Positions 1 through 10,537 of a DNA stretch of 64,000 nt are shown here, in pieces. The stretch covers positions 49,667,172 through 49,731,171 of the forward strand of contig NW_020312817.1 in assembly GCF_003265705.1 (NCBI RefSeq), read 5' to 3'. Below the pieces are notes generated by a model that was not told where the DNA came from, made no database searches, and saw only the letters and a list, made by a program, of their open reading frames with translations. Origin of the DNA: Callorhinus ursinus. Lineage: Eukaryota; Chordata; Mammalia; Carnivora; Otariidae. A program made the position numbers and the translations under genes. Each line of letters starts with the position of its first letter. Position 1 is the first letter of the stretch.

Positions 1-1040
1 GGGCTGTCCAGTGCTGTAGAATGACTCAGTGAAGACATTAAAGATCCAGGATCCTTCCTCCCCTTGTATGCACAGTTAGCATATGGCCTCCATTACCATG
101 ATGACAAGATGGCTGCTGCACTTCCAGGCACCATGTCTATGCTCCAGATGCAGAGGTGAAATAGTTTGCCAGATAAAATACAGTTTCCCGAGTTAAATTT
201 GAATTTCATATAAACAATGAGTAATCTTTTTGGTATAAGTATGTTCCAAATATTGCATGGGACATACTTATACTAAGAAGCATTAATTGTGTATATGGAA
301 CCCAGATTTAACTGGGAAAACTCTATTTTTATTTGCTAAATCTGGCAACCTTATCCAGGGAAGAAGAAGGAAAAATGGAGGAGCTTTCTTCTGCAGAGGC
401 TTCATCCAGGAAGGGAATCTTTTCCTAGGTTCCTTCTCCTATATCTCTTTAGCGATTGCTGAAGGGCGTTTGGGGGAAGTGATTATTTTTAGTCAGCCAC
501 ATTGCTGCCCTGAATAAAATCAGAACAGAAAGGGGGATGGACATCAGGCAGGTAGTTAGCAGTGTCCTCTACAGGTGTCTTACAACCCCCCTCCCCCTGA
601 CAAATCCTCATCTCTCCAAATAGTTACATCCAATGTAGAAATTAAAAATATTTAATAACCCATATGGCATTGACACTGACCAATTGGAATGGATACCTGA
701 ACACCAGCCACAAACAGCAACATACACATAATACTGCACACTGGTGGAATACCAACCCTGCGTATATCACAGTTTTTGGTTAAATTAATATTCATTTTTA
801 TTTATTATGACTATGTAAATATTGCTCACATTTGAGTTACATAGTATTCAATGATCACTTTTCCTTTCCATGGACTTTTTATTCTTGAAAGAATCTTGGT
901 ATCCTCTCAAAGCAGTGAAACACATCCAGATAATTGATCAGTTTCAGGTTTTTCTTGGGGAACCCATGCAGAGCCTGATCTAAGATGCACACACTGTTCT
1001 CTGGACTGCTACACAGCTTCTTCCCAGGGACTTCTGTGTC
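1..1040. other. AT-rich 5' flank, no gene recognised
   Basis: Short frames only, with no family-like protein and no convincing splice structure. An SLC4A5 5' UTR exon could lie here or further left but cannot be identified by eye. The stretch is probably decayed repeat. Confidence 0.3.
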
Positions 1041-2440
1041 AGTCTTTTGTGGTGAATCCCATTTTCTAGATGTTATATTCCTTCTTAGATGCTCTTCTAT
1101 CTTGCTGGAGTTCTTCCTTCAACCACTTCCTGAAAAAAGGGCATAAGTAGTAAAATTTTAAGCTATTTCTTGTACAAAAAATGCCCCATTTTCTACCCTC
1201 ACATTTGATAGTTTGGTTTGGACTGGAAATCTAGGTTGGAAATAATTTTTTTCTCACTTTTGGTAGCATAACTCCATTGTCTTATAGCTTCCATGTGTCT
1301 GATGCCAGTTCTCACACCTGATACTTTGTAGGTGACTTATTTTCTTCTTCTGGAAGGTTTTTAAGGTCTTCTCTTTATATGTAATATTCTAACACTTCAT
1401 AATGATGTCACTTGGAGTGGATTTTGTTTTAAATTCATTTTCCTGAGTCTCAGCAAGTTCTTTCCACCAAGAAATTCAAATCCATCAGTTTTGGGAAGTA
1501 TTCTCCTGTCCTTGATAATTTCTCCTCCATTATTTTTTCTGATCTCTCTGTGAGAACTTCTATTGCTTTGATGTTAGACCCCCCGGATTGGTCCTCTGAT
1601 TTCCCTGCCTTTTTCCTACTATTTAAAAAATTATTTGTATTTGTGCTCTATTAGCTCACCTATTTTTTCAACTTTATGTTCCAACTCTTTTACTGAAATT
1701 TTTCTTCTAACATATCTTTAATTTTCAAGAGTTATTTCTTATTCTTTAAAAGTTCCAGGTTATAGCATTTTACTTTTCTTTTTGTCATAGATACAAGGTC
1801 TTTTCTAGTCTACTTGAAGATGTGAATTATATGCTTTTTAAATGGTTCTTTGGCTGCCTAGGTTGCTCCTGTTTCCTTGGACTTCCTCTTTTCCTGCTTG
1901 TTTTGGTCTCTGTCATTCTGGTGATTCTTGGCTGGCCATGATTTTGGAGTGAGCTGCCAAACAACTGTTTGACAGGCTGGACTTACTGAATCATAGGCTC
2001 ATAGTGGGCAATTGGGTGGAGCCCTAACCATTTGTTAGAGGTCCCCAAAATATCAGGATCTGTAAGTCCTCCAATCTCCCACCTGGAGTGTGTAAACTTC
2101 ATTAGTGTTGTAGGGGTCAAGTAGGCAGAGGCCTGAGTGGCTAACTGCCTTTGCTTAAATTCTCTCCCCACCCCTCAATGAAATGACTCTTTCTTGTCCT
2201 TAGTTATCCAGAGGTCTTCTGGTTTAACCCCTCCATATTCTAGAAGGGGGTGCATTCTAGGAAACTAGAGCCTAGGAGAGGGAGATCTGAGGGTTTAATT
2301 GACTCCTTATGAAGATTTTCAACCAACTCTTCTGCTTTTAGTCCAACCCTGTATTCCTTGTCTTTAGATGTATCTACTGCCTCCAATTTCCTTTTTTCTA
2401 CTTTTGAAAACCATTTTATATCAGTTAGAGACTATCTAAT
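1041..2440 (-). repeat. Old LINE-like sequence, antisense (low confidence)
   Basis: T-rich sequence resembles antisense old L1 in phrases such as the one around 1397-1440 (cttcataatgatgtcacttgg) and the following text about 1490-1530. There are no long frames. Family and boundaries are not resolved, and the call rests on general resemblance only. Confidence 0.3.
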
Positions 2441-2468
2441 CCTTGAAGGTTCAGATAAAACATTTTTT

Positions 2469-2664
2469 TAAAGATTTTATTTTATTTATTTATTTGACAG
2501 AGAGAGACATAGCGAGAGAGGGAACACAGCAGGGGGAGTGGGAGAGGGAGAAGCAGGTTTCCCGTCGAGCAGGGAGCCCAATGCGGGGCTTGATCCCAGG
2601 ACCCTGGGATCATGACCTGTGCCGAAGGCAGATGCTTAATGACTGAGCCACCCAGGCGCCCCTG
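2469..2664 (-). mobile_element. CAN SINE (tRNA-Lys-derived), minus strand
   Basis: Reverse-complement SINE: T-rich tail followed by AAGATTTTATTTTATTTATT, a purine-rich middle, and the inverted head GAGCCACCCAGGCGCCCC. It is flanked by a perfect 15-bp target-site duplication GATAAAACATTTTTT at 2454-2468 and 2665-2679, so both ends are well defined. Confidence 0.93.
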
Positions 2665-2689
2665 GATAAAACATTTTTTAAAAACTATC

Positions 2690-2835
2690 TTCTTCTGGTG
2701 TTTACTTTTTTTTCACTATAGAAAAAAATTCAGACATAACAAAAATAGGGAAAAAATTATAATCCTTTTGTACCTATAATCCAGCTTCAATAATTATCCA
2801 TGGGACATGGGAAAGGCTGTTTGTAATGACTTCCC
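2690..2835 (-). repeat. Old LINE-type 3' fragment, probable L1
   Basis: An attenuated copy of the sequence seen more fully at 30060-30720 and 35205-35470. It shares a run of the kind caaaaatagggaaa...cctataatccagcttcaa (A-rich stretch, then a 'position/cat-ccagc-ttcaa' block). Boundaries are approximate. Confidence 0.45.
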
Positions 2836-2965
2836 CATAAACATTTCAGTTAATGGTTATTGGTTAGTTGAGGTTTTCTAATTCTTTTAAAGTCAATTTT
2901 GATCACTTCTATTATTTTTCTAATCAAATATCCATTTATCAGCCTCATAGCTAAGAACTTTTATT

Positions 2966-3172
2966 CCAGAAAGAGATTGTCTGGGTTTGAATCTCTGTTC
3001 TTCCATTTGGGCAGTCAGTTAAGCTCTTGTGCCTCAGTTTCCTCCTCTGTAAAATGGGAATAATAATGTTACTTATCTCATAAGGTTGTTGAGAAGAAAT
3101 TAAGTCATACATGCAAAGCATTTAAAATAGTTCCTGGTACATAGAAATGGTAATTATTATTATTATTATCAA
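2966..3172 (+). repeat. MIR SINE, plus strand
   Basis: Contains the MIR core: a 'gggtttgaatc' block, CTTGTGCCTCAGTTTCCTCC, 'tctgtaaaatgggaataataat', then the 'aggttgttgagaag' tail. It is near full length and followed by an (ATT)n stretch. Confidence 0.85.
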
Positions 3173-3189
3173 AGCTAAAATGTATTGGC

Positions 3190-3689
3190 ATGAAATTTTT
3201 CATGGCATTCACTTTTAATTTTTAAATTCTCCACTATATTTTTAGTTATGTCTCTTTTCATTCCTAATAGTGTTTACTTATGAATATTCTTTTTTCTTCT
3301 TGATTAGTTTTGCTTAATTTGCCTATTGTAATAATCTTTCAAATAATTGCCTTTGGATTTATTAACCATCTATTCTTATTTCTATTTCATTATTTTTTGG
3401 TTTGATATTTTATATTTACATTTTTCTACTTTCTTTGGGTTTTCTCTTGTTTTTATTCCTATGTTCTTTAGTTGAATGCTTATCACATTTATTTTCCTTC
3501 TTTCCTCCCTCCCTTCTCTCCTTCTTTCCCTGTTTCCTCTAAAAATGTTGCATACCATAAGTTTCAATATTTAGTCCATGGCCATAGAGCAATATTTAGT
3601 AGTTGTAATTGTTGAGTTCTAAATATTTAATAATTTCCATTGTGGTTTTTTATTAAACCCATGAGTAGAAATTACTTTTAGTCTAAAGT
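3190..3689 (-). repeat. L1 ORF2 fragment, antisense
   Basis: T-rich strand matches the antisense of L1 ORF2 in the well-known region running from 'tttcattcctaatagtg' through 'ccttctttcctccc' to 'ttgcataccataagtttc' and 'aacccatgagtag'. The same element appears to continue at 4062-4275 after the hairpin and a CAN SINE insertion. Confidence 0.7.
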
Positions 3690-3737
3690 TATATGTGTGT
3701 GTGTAAGACTATCTTACATCTTACACACACACATATA
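3690..3737. repeat. Perfect 19-bp inverted repeat around (GT)n/(AC)n
   Basis: Left arm 3690-3708 (tatat, five GT, aaga) and right arm 3719-3737 (tctt, five AC, atata) are exact reverse complements separated by a 10-nt spacer. Together they could form a cruciform or hairpin. AT/TA microsatellite sequence follows to about 3770. Confidence 0.9.
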
Positions 3738-3842
3738 TGTATATATATTTATATATATAATATATACATTCTTGCTATAGAAGTATGATACAGATTCTTT
3801 GAAATTTACTAAGGCTTTCCTGTGCACTAGATATGTGCTTTC

Positions 3843-4045
3843 CTTTTTTTTTTTTTTGAAGATTTTATTTATTTATTTGACAGAGAGAGACACAGTGAGA
3901 GAGGGAACACAAGCAGGGGGAGTGGGAGGGGGAGAAGCAGGCTTCCAGCTCAGCAGGGAGCCCAATGTGGGGCTCAATCCCAGGACCCTGGGATCGTGAC
4001 CTGAGCCGAAGGCAGATGCTTAATGACTGAGCCACCCAGGTGCCC
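3843..4045 (-). mobile_element. CAN SINE, minus strand
   Basis: T-rich tail with AAGATTTTATTTATTTATTT, a GACAGAGAGAGA block and the inverted head GAGCCACCCAGGTGCCCC. A 16-bp target-site duplication CTAGATATGTGCTTTC lies at 3827-3842 and 4046-4061. It interrupts an older antisense L1. Confidence 0.94.
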
Positions 4046-4061
4046 CTAGATATGTGCTTTC

Positions 4062-4275
4062 TATAAATGTCCCATTTGTACTTGAAAAAGAGATCTGTTC
4101 TCATTTGTTAGAGATAGATATTTGAACTTCTCCAATTTGTTTATATATTCTTTTGCCTTAAATTTTTCATCTGCTTTAAGGTCTCCTACTATGGGTGTGG
4201 ATTTGGCCATTTCTCCTTGAAATCCTACCTTTTTGTGTCGTATATATTTTGAGGCTGTGTTCATCTTTTATAGTT
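4062..4275 (-). repeat. L1 ORF2 fragment, antisense, abutting the first SLC4A5 coding exon
   Basis: Reads like antisense L1 ORF2: 'aggtctcctactat', 'gtggatttggccatttctcc', then 'tatattttgaggctgtgttc' and 'tttatagttat'. This matches the familiar antisense L1 order (tctcctactatt...gtctatttctcc...tattttgaggctctgtt...tttataattgttat). The resemblance runs up to, and perhaps just across, the start codon at 4276. See the findings. Confidence 0.65.
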
Positions 4276-4354
4276 ATGAAGGTGGAAGAAGAGAAGGCTG
4301 GGGTAGGGAAGCTGGACCCTGCTAACTACAGGAGGAGATGTCAGGATCAGGAAG
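4276..4354 (+). CDS. SLC4A5: SLC4A5 coding exon 1 (start codon; residues 1-26)
   Basis: Encodes MKVEEEKAGVGKLDPANYRR and six more residues, close to the human N-terminus (MKVKEEKAGVGKLD). ATG 4276 is the first ATG of its open frame. An acceptor-like 'ttcatcttttatag' ends at 4273, so the exon probably begins at 4274 with two untranslated bases and the 5' UTR continues in an upstream exon. The donor is GAAG|GTAAGG at 4355. The exon ends one base into codon 27 (79 nt). Lys/Glu-rich, cytosolic, no domain. Confidence 0.88.
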
Positions 4355-6081
4355 GTAAGGTCATCCTGAGAACTTGATGCAAATCCTAGGAGGGTCTGCC
4401 AATTTCTTAAATATCCTTATAACACCCCTCCAGCGGAGGGATCTAGGAGAGCTTATCCCTTTCCCTGACCTACCCACAGTGTCTTCTCTGGATCCAATGG
4501 GACCAGGCTTCACTGTGTCTTAAAGAGACCACATAGTGGGCAGAAGAGAGGAAACTGGCGCTTTGTTTCTATGAATTAGGGCATAGCATCCCCAACACAA
4601 AATTAAACTTACCTAATTTTACAAGATCTACAAATTATACAAGATGCCACTATTATATAGATTCTAAAAATGGCAGCTCAGTTAAAACTAGTGCAAGAGA
4701 ATATTGAGGGGGGGTATCTGTTGCTCCAAAATTGCTGACTCAGAGGCCCTAAGTTCCTACACTCTACAGAGAAGCAACCACAGGACTTATGAAAAGGCAA
4801 CCAGACAGGCTACTGCCCTGCCACTGCCCCTGTCCCACTTGGAGGGAAACACTAATCTCACTGCCCAGCTGGATGCTTGCTGAGCTTCAGAATGTATAGA
4901 GCCATTCTGGGGCTGTGAGTGGAGAAGAATGCAGTTGAGGAGTTCCTAGGAGAACTTGGCATTGTCCTAAGCCAAACTGCAAGATATTCACAGTGAATGG
5001 AGAGGTCTCGCAAAGTGAAGGAGGAAGCTTGGGAGAGGGCTAGCCATTCTCTGTAGTTCAACAGCTACACAGCCACACTCTGATGATTATGATGGGAGCC
5101 AGGATGAAAAGGGACAAGTTAGATCCAGGACAAATATTTTTCTGATAGCTATCTCCCCTAATTTCTTTAATAAGCATAGTCTTCATGTGTATAGCCCTTA
5201 TAATTTTCTAATCATGTTCCCATATACCATCCCATTCTATCTTCTCAAAAACCTTGCCCAGACAGTAGAGAAGGGATTTTATTCCCACATTACAGGTGAG
5301 GACACTGGGTCCTGGAGAGGCAGATGTCCATAGCCATAGAGCAAGTGAAGAACAAGCCAGGGAACATCCAGGGCAGGTGACTCTTGGCAGAGGCCTTTCT
5401 GATATATCAGCTGCTTCTCATTTCTGTTCCTGGCCTCAACAGTGGAGAATAGGAACTCATCTGCTAATCCCTTAGATGAAACTACTTACCTCTTACTGGT
5501 GTCCATGGCTTACTTGAATTACAGCTTGCATAAGAAATGGTAGAATTGAGCAAGGGAAGTCACACCATCCTGGAGGGAGTGGAGGGAAGGAAGGAGGAGC
5601 ACCAGTCATTCTGATATTGGTCCACTAGAAAGCAAGGCTGTACTTCATAAAAATCTCCACCTCACATTTCTCATTACAACCTAGAAAGACTGAAGGTTCA
5701 GAAGAGTGAGCAGTGAGGTAAGCTTGGGTGAGCTGGGCTCTAAAGAGATTTGGACACTGACATCCAGATAAACTCACTTTCCCATGGCTAGGAATGACTC
5801 ATAGAATCTTTTCACTAGAGTAGACACTCAACATATCTCTAAAGGGCTTAGTTAGATATATTCTCCATGGTTCAGCTTGATGTGGTTTCTGTGTGATATC
5901 TGCAGTCAATGAATGCCCAGACATTAGCATCTGCATTTCAGGAGTTTGAGCCGAGAGGCAGACCTCCCCTCCAAGGAAAATAAAATCAAGTTAATGTAGA
6001 TCTTGCCATAAGAACACAGAGTCTAATTTCCCATTCTGCAGCAGCTTTCAACTCTCAGTTGCCATCCTTGGGCTTCAAAAA
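4355..6081. other. Intron 1, first part: mostly unassigned, one MIR-like fragment
   Basis: No exon recognised. About 5240-5370 (minus strand) contains 'cccacattacaggtgaggac' and 'gcaagtgaag', resembling an inverted MIR core. The rest is unique-looking or decayed sequence. Confidence 0.4.
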
Positions 6082-6083
6082 TA

Positions 6084-6560
6084 CAGTAGTCCCCCCTTAT
6101 CTGTGATTTCACTCTCTTCAGTTTCAGTTACCCATATTCAACCATGGTCTGGAAGCAGGTAGATTCTTTTTCTGACACATCATCATCAGGTCAGTAGTAG
6201 CCCAACACTATGTCACAGTGCCTATGTCATTTATCTTACTTCATCTCATCATAAAGGCATTTTATCATCTCACACCATCACAAGAAGAAAAGTGAGTGCA
6301 GTACAATAGGATATCTTGAGAGAAAGAGAGAGAGAGAGACCTCATTCACATAACTTTTATTATCATATATTGTTACAGTTATTCTCTTTTATTATTATTA
6401 TTGTTAATCTCTTACTATGCCTAATTTATAAATTAAACTTGATCATATGTATGTATGTGTAGGAAAAAGCATGGTATATATAGGGTTCAGTGCTATGTGC
6501 AGTTTCAGGCCTCCACTAGGGAATTTGGAGCATATCCCTTGTGGAAAGGGGGAACTACTA
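6084..6560. mobile_element. Tigger-like (pogo/Tc1-mariner superfamily) non-autonomous DNA transposon fossil
   Basis: Begins CAGTAGTCCCCCCTTATCTG and ends GGGGGAACTACTA, which are imperfect terminal inverted repeats, each bordered by a TA (6082-6083 and 6561-6562) as expected for TA-targeting elements. The inside holds the familiar A/T-rich text with (AG)n and 'tttataaattaaacttgatc'. No transposase is encoded. Exact subfamily (MER44/Tigger group) not determined. Confidence 0.8.
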
Positions 6561-6837
6561 TAGTTACAATAATATTTTTTGGCCAGTCTACTCTTTGGAA
6601 AATTGTCACCATGGAATTTCAGGCTCAAACTTATCCTAAACTAGTAGCTCTCAAACATTCTTGCTGCAGTTCACATAAGCAGAGAAAAAGATCTTCCCAC
6701 TCATTTTACCCCACCCATTCTCATCTCTCTTCAGAAAGAAGAAAAAAAGAAAAGAGAACAAAGTGTAAAGATCCAGGAGGAACGTAGCTTTAGTATTCAG
6801 GAAGGGGAGCGATGAGTAGGTGAAGCACAGGGAATTT

Positions 6838-7045
6838 TTAGGCTGGTGAAACTATTCTGTATGATACTGTAATGGTAGATGCATGTCATTGTGCATTTGT
6901 CAAAACCCGTAAAACTATACAACACTAAGAGTGAAACTTAATGTAAACAATACACTATAGTTAATCATAACATATCAATATTGGTTTATAATTGTAACAA
7001 ATGTACCACACTAATGCAAGTTATTAATAATAGGGTAATCTATTC
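6838..7045 (+). repeat. Older L1 3' UTR fragment, sense
   Basis: Phrases such as 'tgtatgatactgtaatggtag', 'catttgtcaaaacccgtaaa' and 'aattgtaacaaatgtaccac' are typical of an L1M 3' end. The same 3' UTR type occurs in the opposite orientation at 27735-28125. The element breaks at about 7045, where a different L1 begins. Confidence 0.7.
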
Positions 7046-7049
7046 ATAT

Positions 7050-9570
7050 CAGTAAATGCCTACATTAAGAAAAAAGAAAAAGCCCAAGTAAACAACCTAA
7101 TTTTACATCTCAAGGAACTAGAAAAAGAAGAACAAACTAAGCCCAAAGTTAATAGAGGAAGGAAATAACAAAGATCTGAGAAAAAATAAGCAAAATAGAG
7201 ACTAAACAGACAATAGAAAAGATCAATTGAAACTAAGAACTGGTTTTGCTCTGTCAAATAAAGAAATAAAATCTTTAAAAATAAATAAATAAAAGATAAA
7301 AAGACAAAATAGACAAGTCTTTAGCTAGACTTATCAAGGGGAAAAAAAGAGAAGACTCAAATAAATAAAATTAGAAATGAAAGAAAAGACATACAACTGA
7401 AAGCACACAAATACAGAAGATCAAAAAAGACTACTGTGAACAATTATATGAGAACAATTTGGACAACTTAGAAGAAATGGATGAATTCCTAAAGATACAA
7501 CTTACCAAAACTAAATAGTGAAGAAACATAAAACCTGAACAGACCAGTTACTAGTAAGGAGATTGAATCAGTAATGAAAAACCTCCCAACAAACAAAAGT
7601 TCAGGAACAGATGGCTTACCTGGTGAATTCTACCAAACATTTAAATAAGAATTCATACTAGTCATTCTCAAACTCTTCCAAAAAATGGAAGAGAAGGGAA
7701 CATTTTCAGATTCATTTTATGATACTAGCATTACCTGGATATCAAAAACAGACTAGGATGCTACAAGAAAAAAAAAATTACATGCCAATATCTCTGATGA
7801 CCAAAGGTGCAAAAAACCTCAACAAAATATTGGGAAACCAAATTCAACAATACATTAAAATGGTCTTGCTCCGTGATCAAGTAGAATTTATTTCAGGAGT
7901 GCAAGGATAGTTCAAAACCTGCAAATCAATCAATGTGATACACCCCCATTAACAAAATGAAGGATAAAGATCATATGATCATCTCAATAGGTGCAGAAAA
8001 TGTGTCTGACAAAATTCAACATCTATTCATTATCAAAAATCTCAACAAACTGAGTTTAGAGGGAATGTACCTCAACATAACAAAGGCCATATATGACAAG
8101 CTCACAGCTAACATCATACTCAACAATGAAAAGCTGCAAGTTTTCCCTCTAAGATCAGGATGCCCACTCTCACCACTTTTATTCAACATTGTACTGGAAG
8201 TCCTAGCCAGAGCAATTAGTCAAGAAAAAGAAATAAAAGGCATTCAAATTAGAAAGGAAGAAGTAAAACTGTTTCTATTTGCAGATGATGTAATAAATAT
8301 ATATGGAAAACCCTAAAGACTCCACCAAAACACTTTAGAACTAATAAACAAATTCAGTAAAGTTGCAGGATACAAAATCAATATACAAAAATTAATACAG
8401 AAAGGTACATTTCTATATACTAATAATGAACTAACAGAAGGAGAAATTAAGAAAACAATTCTATTTACAATTGCCACAAAAAGTGTAATATACATAGGAA
8501 TAAATAAACTCAACAAGGGAGGTGAAAGACTTGTACACTGAAAACTGTAGACATTGATAAAAGAAATTGAAGAAGACACAAACAAATGGAAAGATATTCC
8601 ATGCTCATGGATTGGATGAATTAATATTTTTAAAGTGTCCAGGCTACCCAAAGCAATCTACAGATTCAGTGCAATCCCTATCAAAATTTCAATGGCATTT
8701 TTCACAGAAATAGAACAAATAATTCTAAACTTTGTATGGAACCATGGAGGACCATGAATAGCCAAAGTGATCCTGGAAAAGAACAAAGCGGGAGGCATCA
8801 TGCTTCCTGATTCAAAAGATATTACAAAACTATACTAATCAAGACAGTATAGTATTGGCATAAAAACAAACACATAGATCAATGGAAAAGAAGAGAGAGG
8901 CCAGAAATATACCCACAATTTTAAGTTCACTTAATTTATGATGAAGGAACCAAGAATATACAATGGGGAAAGGATGATCCCTCTGATGAGAAAACTGGAC
9001 AGCCACATTCATAAGAATAAAATTGGACTACTATCTTATACCACACATACACACACACAATTCAAAATGGGTAAAAGTCTGATGTATCACCTGAAACAAC
9101 ATTCCAAGAAGAAAACACAGAGGATTAGCTCCTTGGCAGTCTCGGCAATGACAGAGAAGACAAATACTGTATGATCTCAGTTATATGTGGAATCTAAAGA
9201 ATCAAACTCATAGAAACAGAGAACAGATTAGTGGTTGCCAGAGGCCGGGGCTTGGGGGTGGGCAAAAGGGGTGAAAGTAATCAAAGTTACAAACTTCCAG
9301 TTATAAGATAAATTCTGGGGATGGAATGTACAGCATGGTAAGTATAGGTAGCAATCTGTATTGTATATTTGAAAGTTGCCAAGAGAGTAGATCCTAAAAG
9401 TTCTCATTGCAAGAAAAAAAGTGCAGCTATGTGGGGTGATGGATGTTAACTAAGCTTCTTGTGGCAATCATTTTGCAATATATACATCTATCAAATTAGT
9501 ATGTTGTACACCTTACACTAGTACAATGTTATATGTAAATTATACCTCAATAAAAAATAATAGGAGAAAC
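7050..9570 (+). mobile_element. L1 LINE, 5'-truncated and degenerate, with ORF2 reverse-transcriptase remnant
   Basis: Sense L1 with a broken ORF2. The frame at 7957-8316 carries reverse-transcriptase sequence: '[20 protein letters not shown]', then KGIQI and the catalytic LFADD at about 8275-8289 (FADD for the YxDD box). Upstream pieces (7560-7910) include 'NKSSGTDG'-like and 'PISLM' text in broken frames. The 3' end has 'acagattagtggttgccagag', 'ggatgtacagcatgg'-like text and 'tacctcaataaaaaataata' at about 9543-9563. Several stops and frameshifts make it inactive. It lies inside intron 1 in the gene's orientation. Confidence 0.92.
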
Positions 9571-10345
9571 TGTTTGTGGAGTGGGGGTGTGGTAGGGGTA
9601 GGATGGAAGTCCAAGTTCCTATGTACTATCTACTCAATTATTCTGTACATATAAAACTAAATCTATTGATTATTTAAAAAACTGTTGTCCAATTCAAGCC
9701 AACACTGATGAAACACTGATGGCAGAACGTCCATCCTGAGAGCTGAGAGAATTGCAGCTACTTTTTGTGTGCAAAGACCCAGTGGGGGCTTTACAGAGCA
9801 GCCAGGCTTCTTAGTGGAATTCGAAATTAAGGTTCTGGGTGATTCTAGTTCTTGAAAATTCTACTATACAAAACCAGTTTGGAGATATCCTTAGTAACTC
9901 ACCTTTCTGGTAAGTAGTTTATGTAGTCTTTGGTTATGAGTAAAAGTGGCCCTCAATGGAAATACATAGGGCTTTCCCAAAGAAGGGGGCGTTGGTGTTT
10001 TGGACTAAATCTGTGACTCACAGAGGGACTCTCTCCCAGGCCATGTGTCATAAGCCTTATGCAGTTACTGCCATTCTGGACAAGAAAGAACAGAGTGATG
10101 GGAATTCTGTTCACTCTAATTGAGTTCTAACTACAGCACCAAGGGTATCGTTTCCAGCAACTGTTGAGTTGTTCAGAAATGGAATTCTGTCAAACCCAAG
10201 ACTCGGGGCAGTGGCCCTGGCCAGGAATCCCATGTCTTCCATTCTGCTTTGGTGGCCCTAGCTCTTTGTAACTGGAGGATATTAAGGAGAAATGCCCATT
10301 TTTGGTAATCCTTGCCTCCCCCGCTCTTTTGTGCTCTGCCCACAG
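9571..10345. other. Intron 1, last part: unassigned
   Basis: No repeat or exon recognised. It ends with the polypyrimidine/acceptor 'tcttttgtgctctgcccacag' before exon 2. Confidence 0.4.
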
Positions 10346-10537
10346 ACTGCCGTTCCATCCACATTGGGCTTTCAGTCCCCAGTTACCCTCAAAGGAAGAG
10401 GGACCACCAGGGACGTCTTCCGGGCCTGCAAAAGGTCTGCTGGGGCCTGCAGCCAGACAAACCACAGCAGGAGCTGACTGGCGTGGGCAGCAGGGGAAGC
10501 AGCAGGGACAGCAATGTGGATCATGTCAGCAGGACCC
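10346..10537 (+). CDS. SLC4A5: SLC4A5 coding exon 2 (residues 27-90)
   Basis: Acceptor CCCACAG|AC and donor ACCC|GTGAGT. It reads [34 protein letters not shown] and a Gly/Ser-rich end finishing VSRTR across the junction. This parallels the human sequence ([34 protein letters not shown]). The segment is a non-conserved cytosolic N-terminal extension specific to SLC4A5, more divergent from human than the later exons. 192 nt, phase 1 in and phase 1 out. Confidence 0.93.

Noticed and set aside
3690..3737. tRNA or small RNA gene suggested by the hairpin
   Set aside because: The hairpin is a plain GT/AC inverted repeat with no cloverleaf, promoter boxes or conserved loop.
4191..4275. Upstream in-frame extension of the SLC4A5 start
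   Set aside because: The frame is open upstream but contains no ATG in phase before 4276. The ATG at 4191 is in a different frame, and a splice acceptor ends at 4273.
7957..8316. Plus-strand frame with reverse-transcriptase motifs as a possible host gene
   Set aside because: It is the broken ORF2 of a degenerate L1, not a host gene or an active element.
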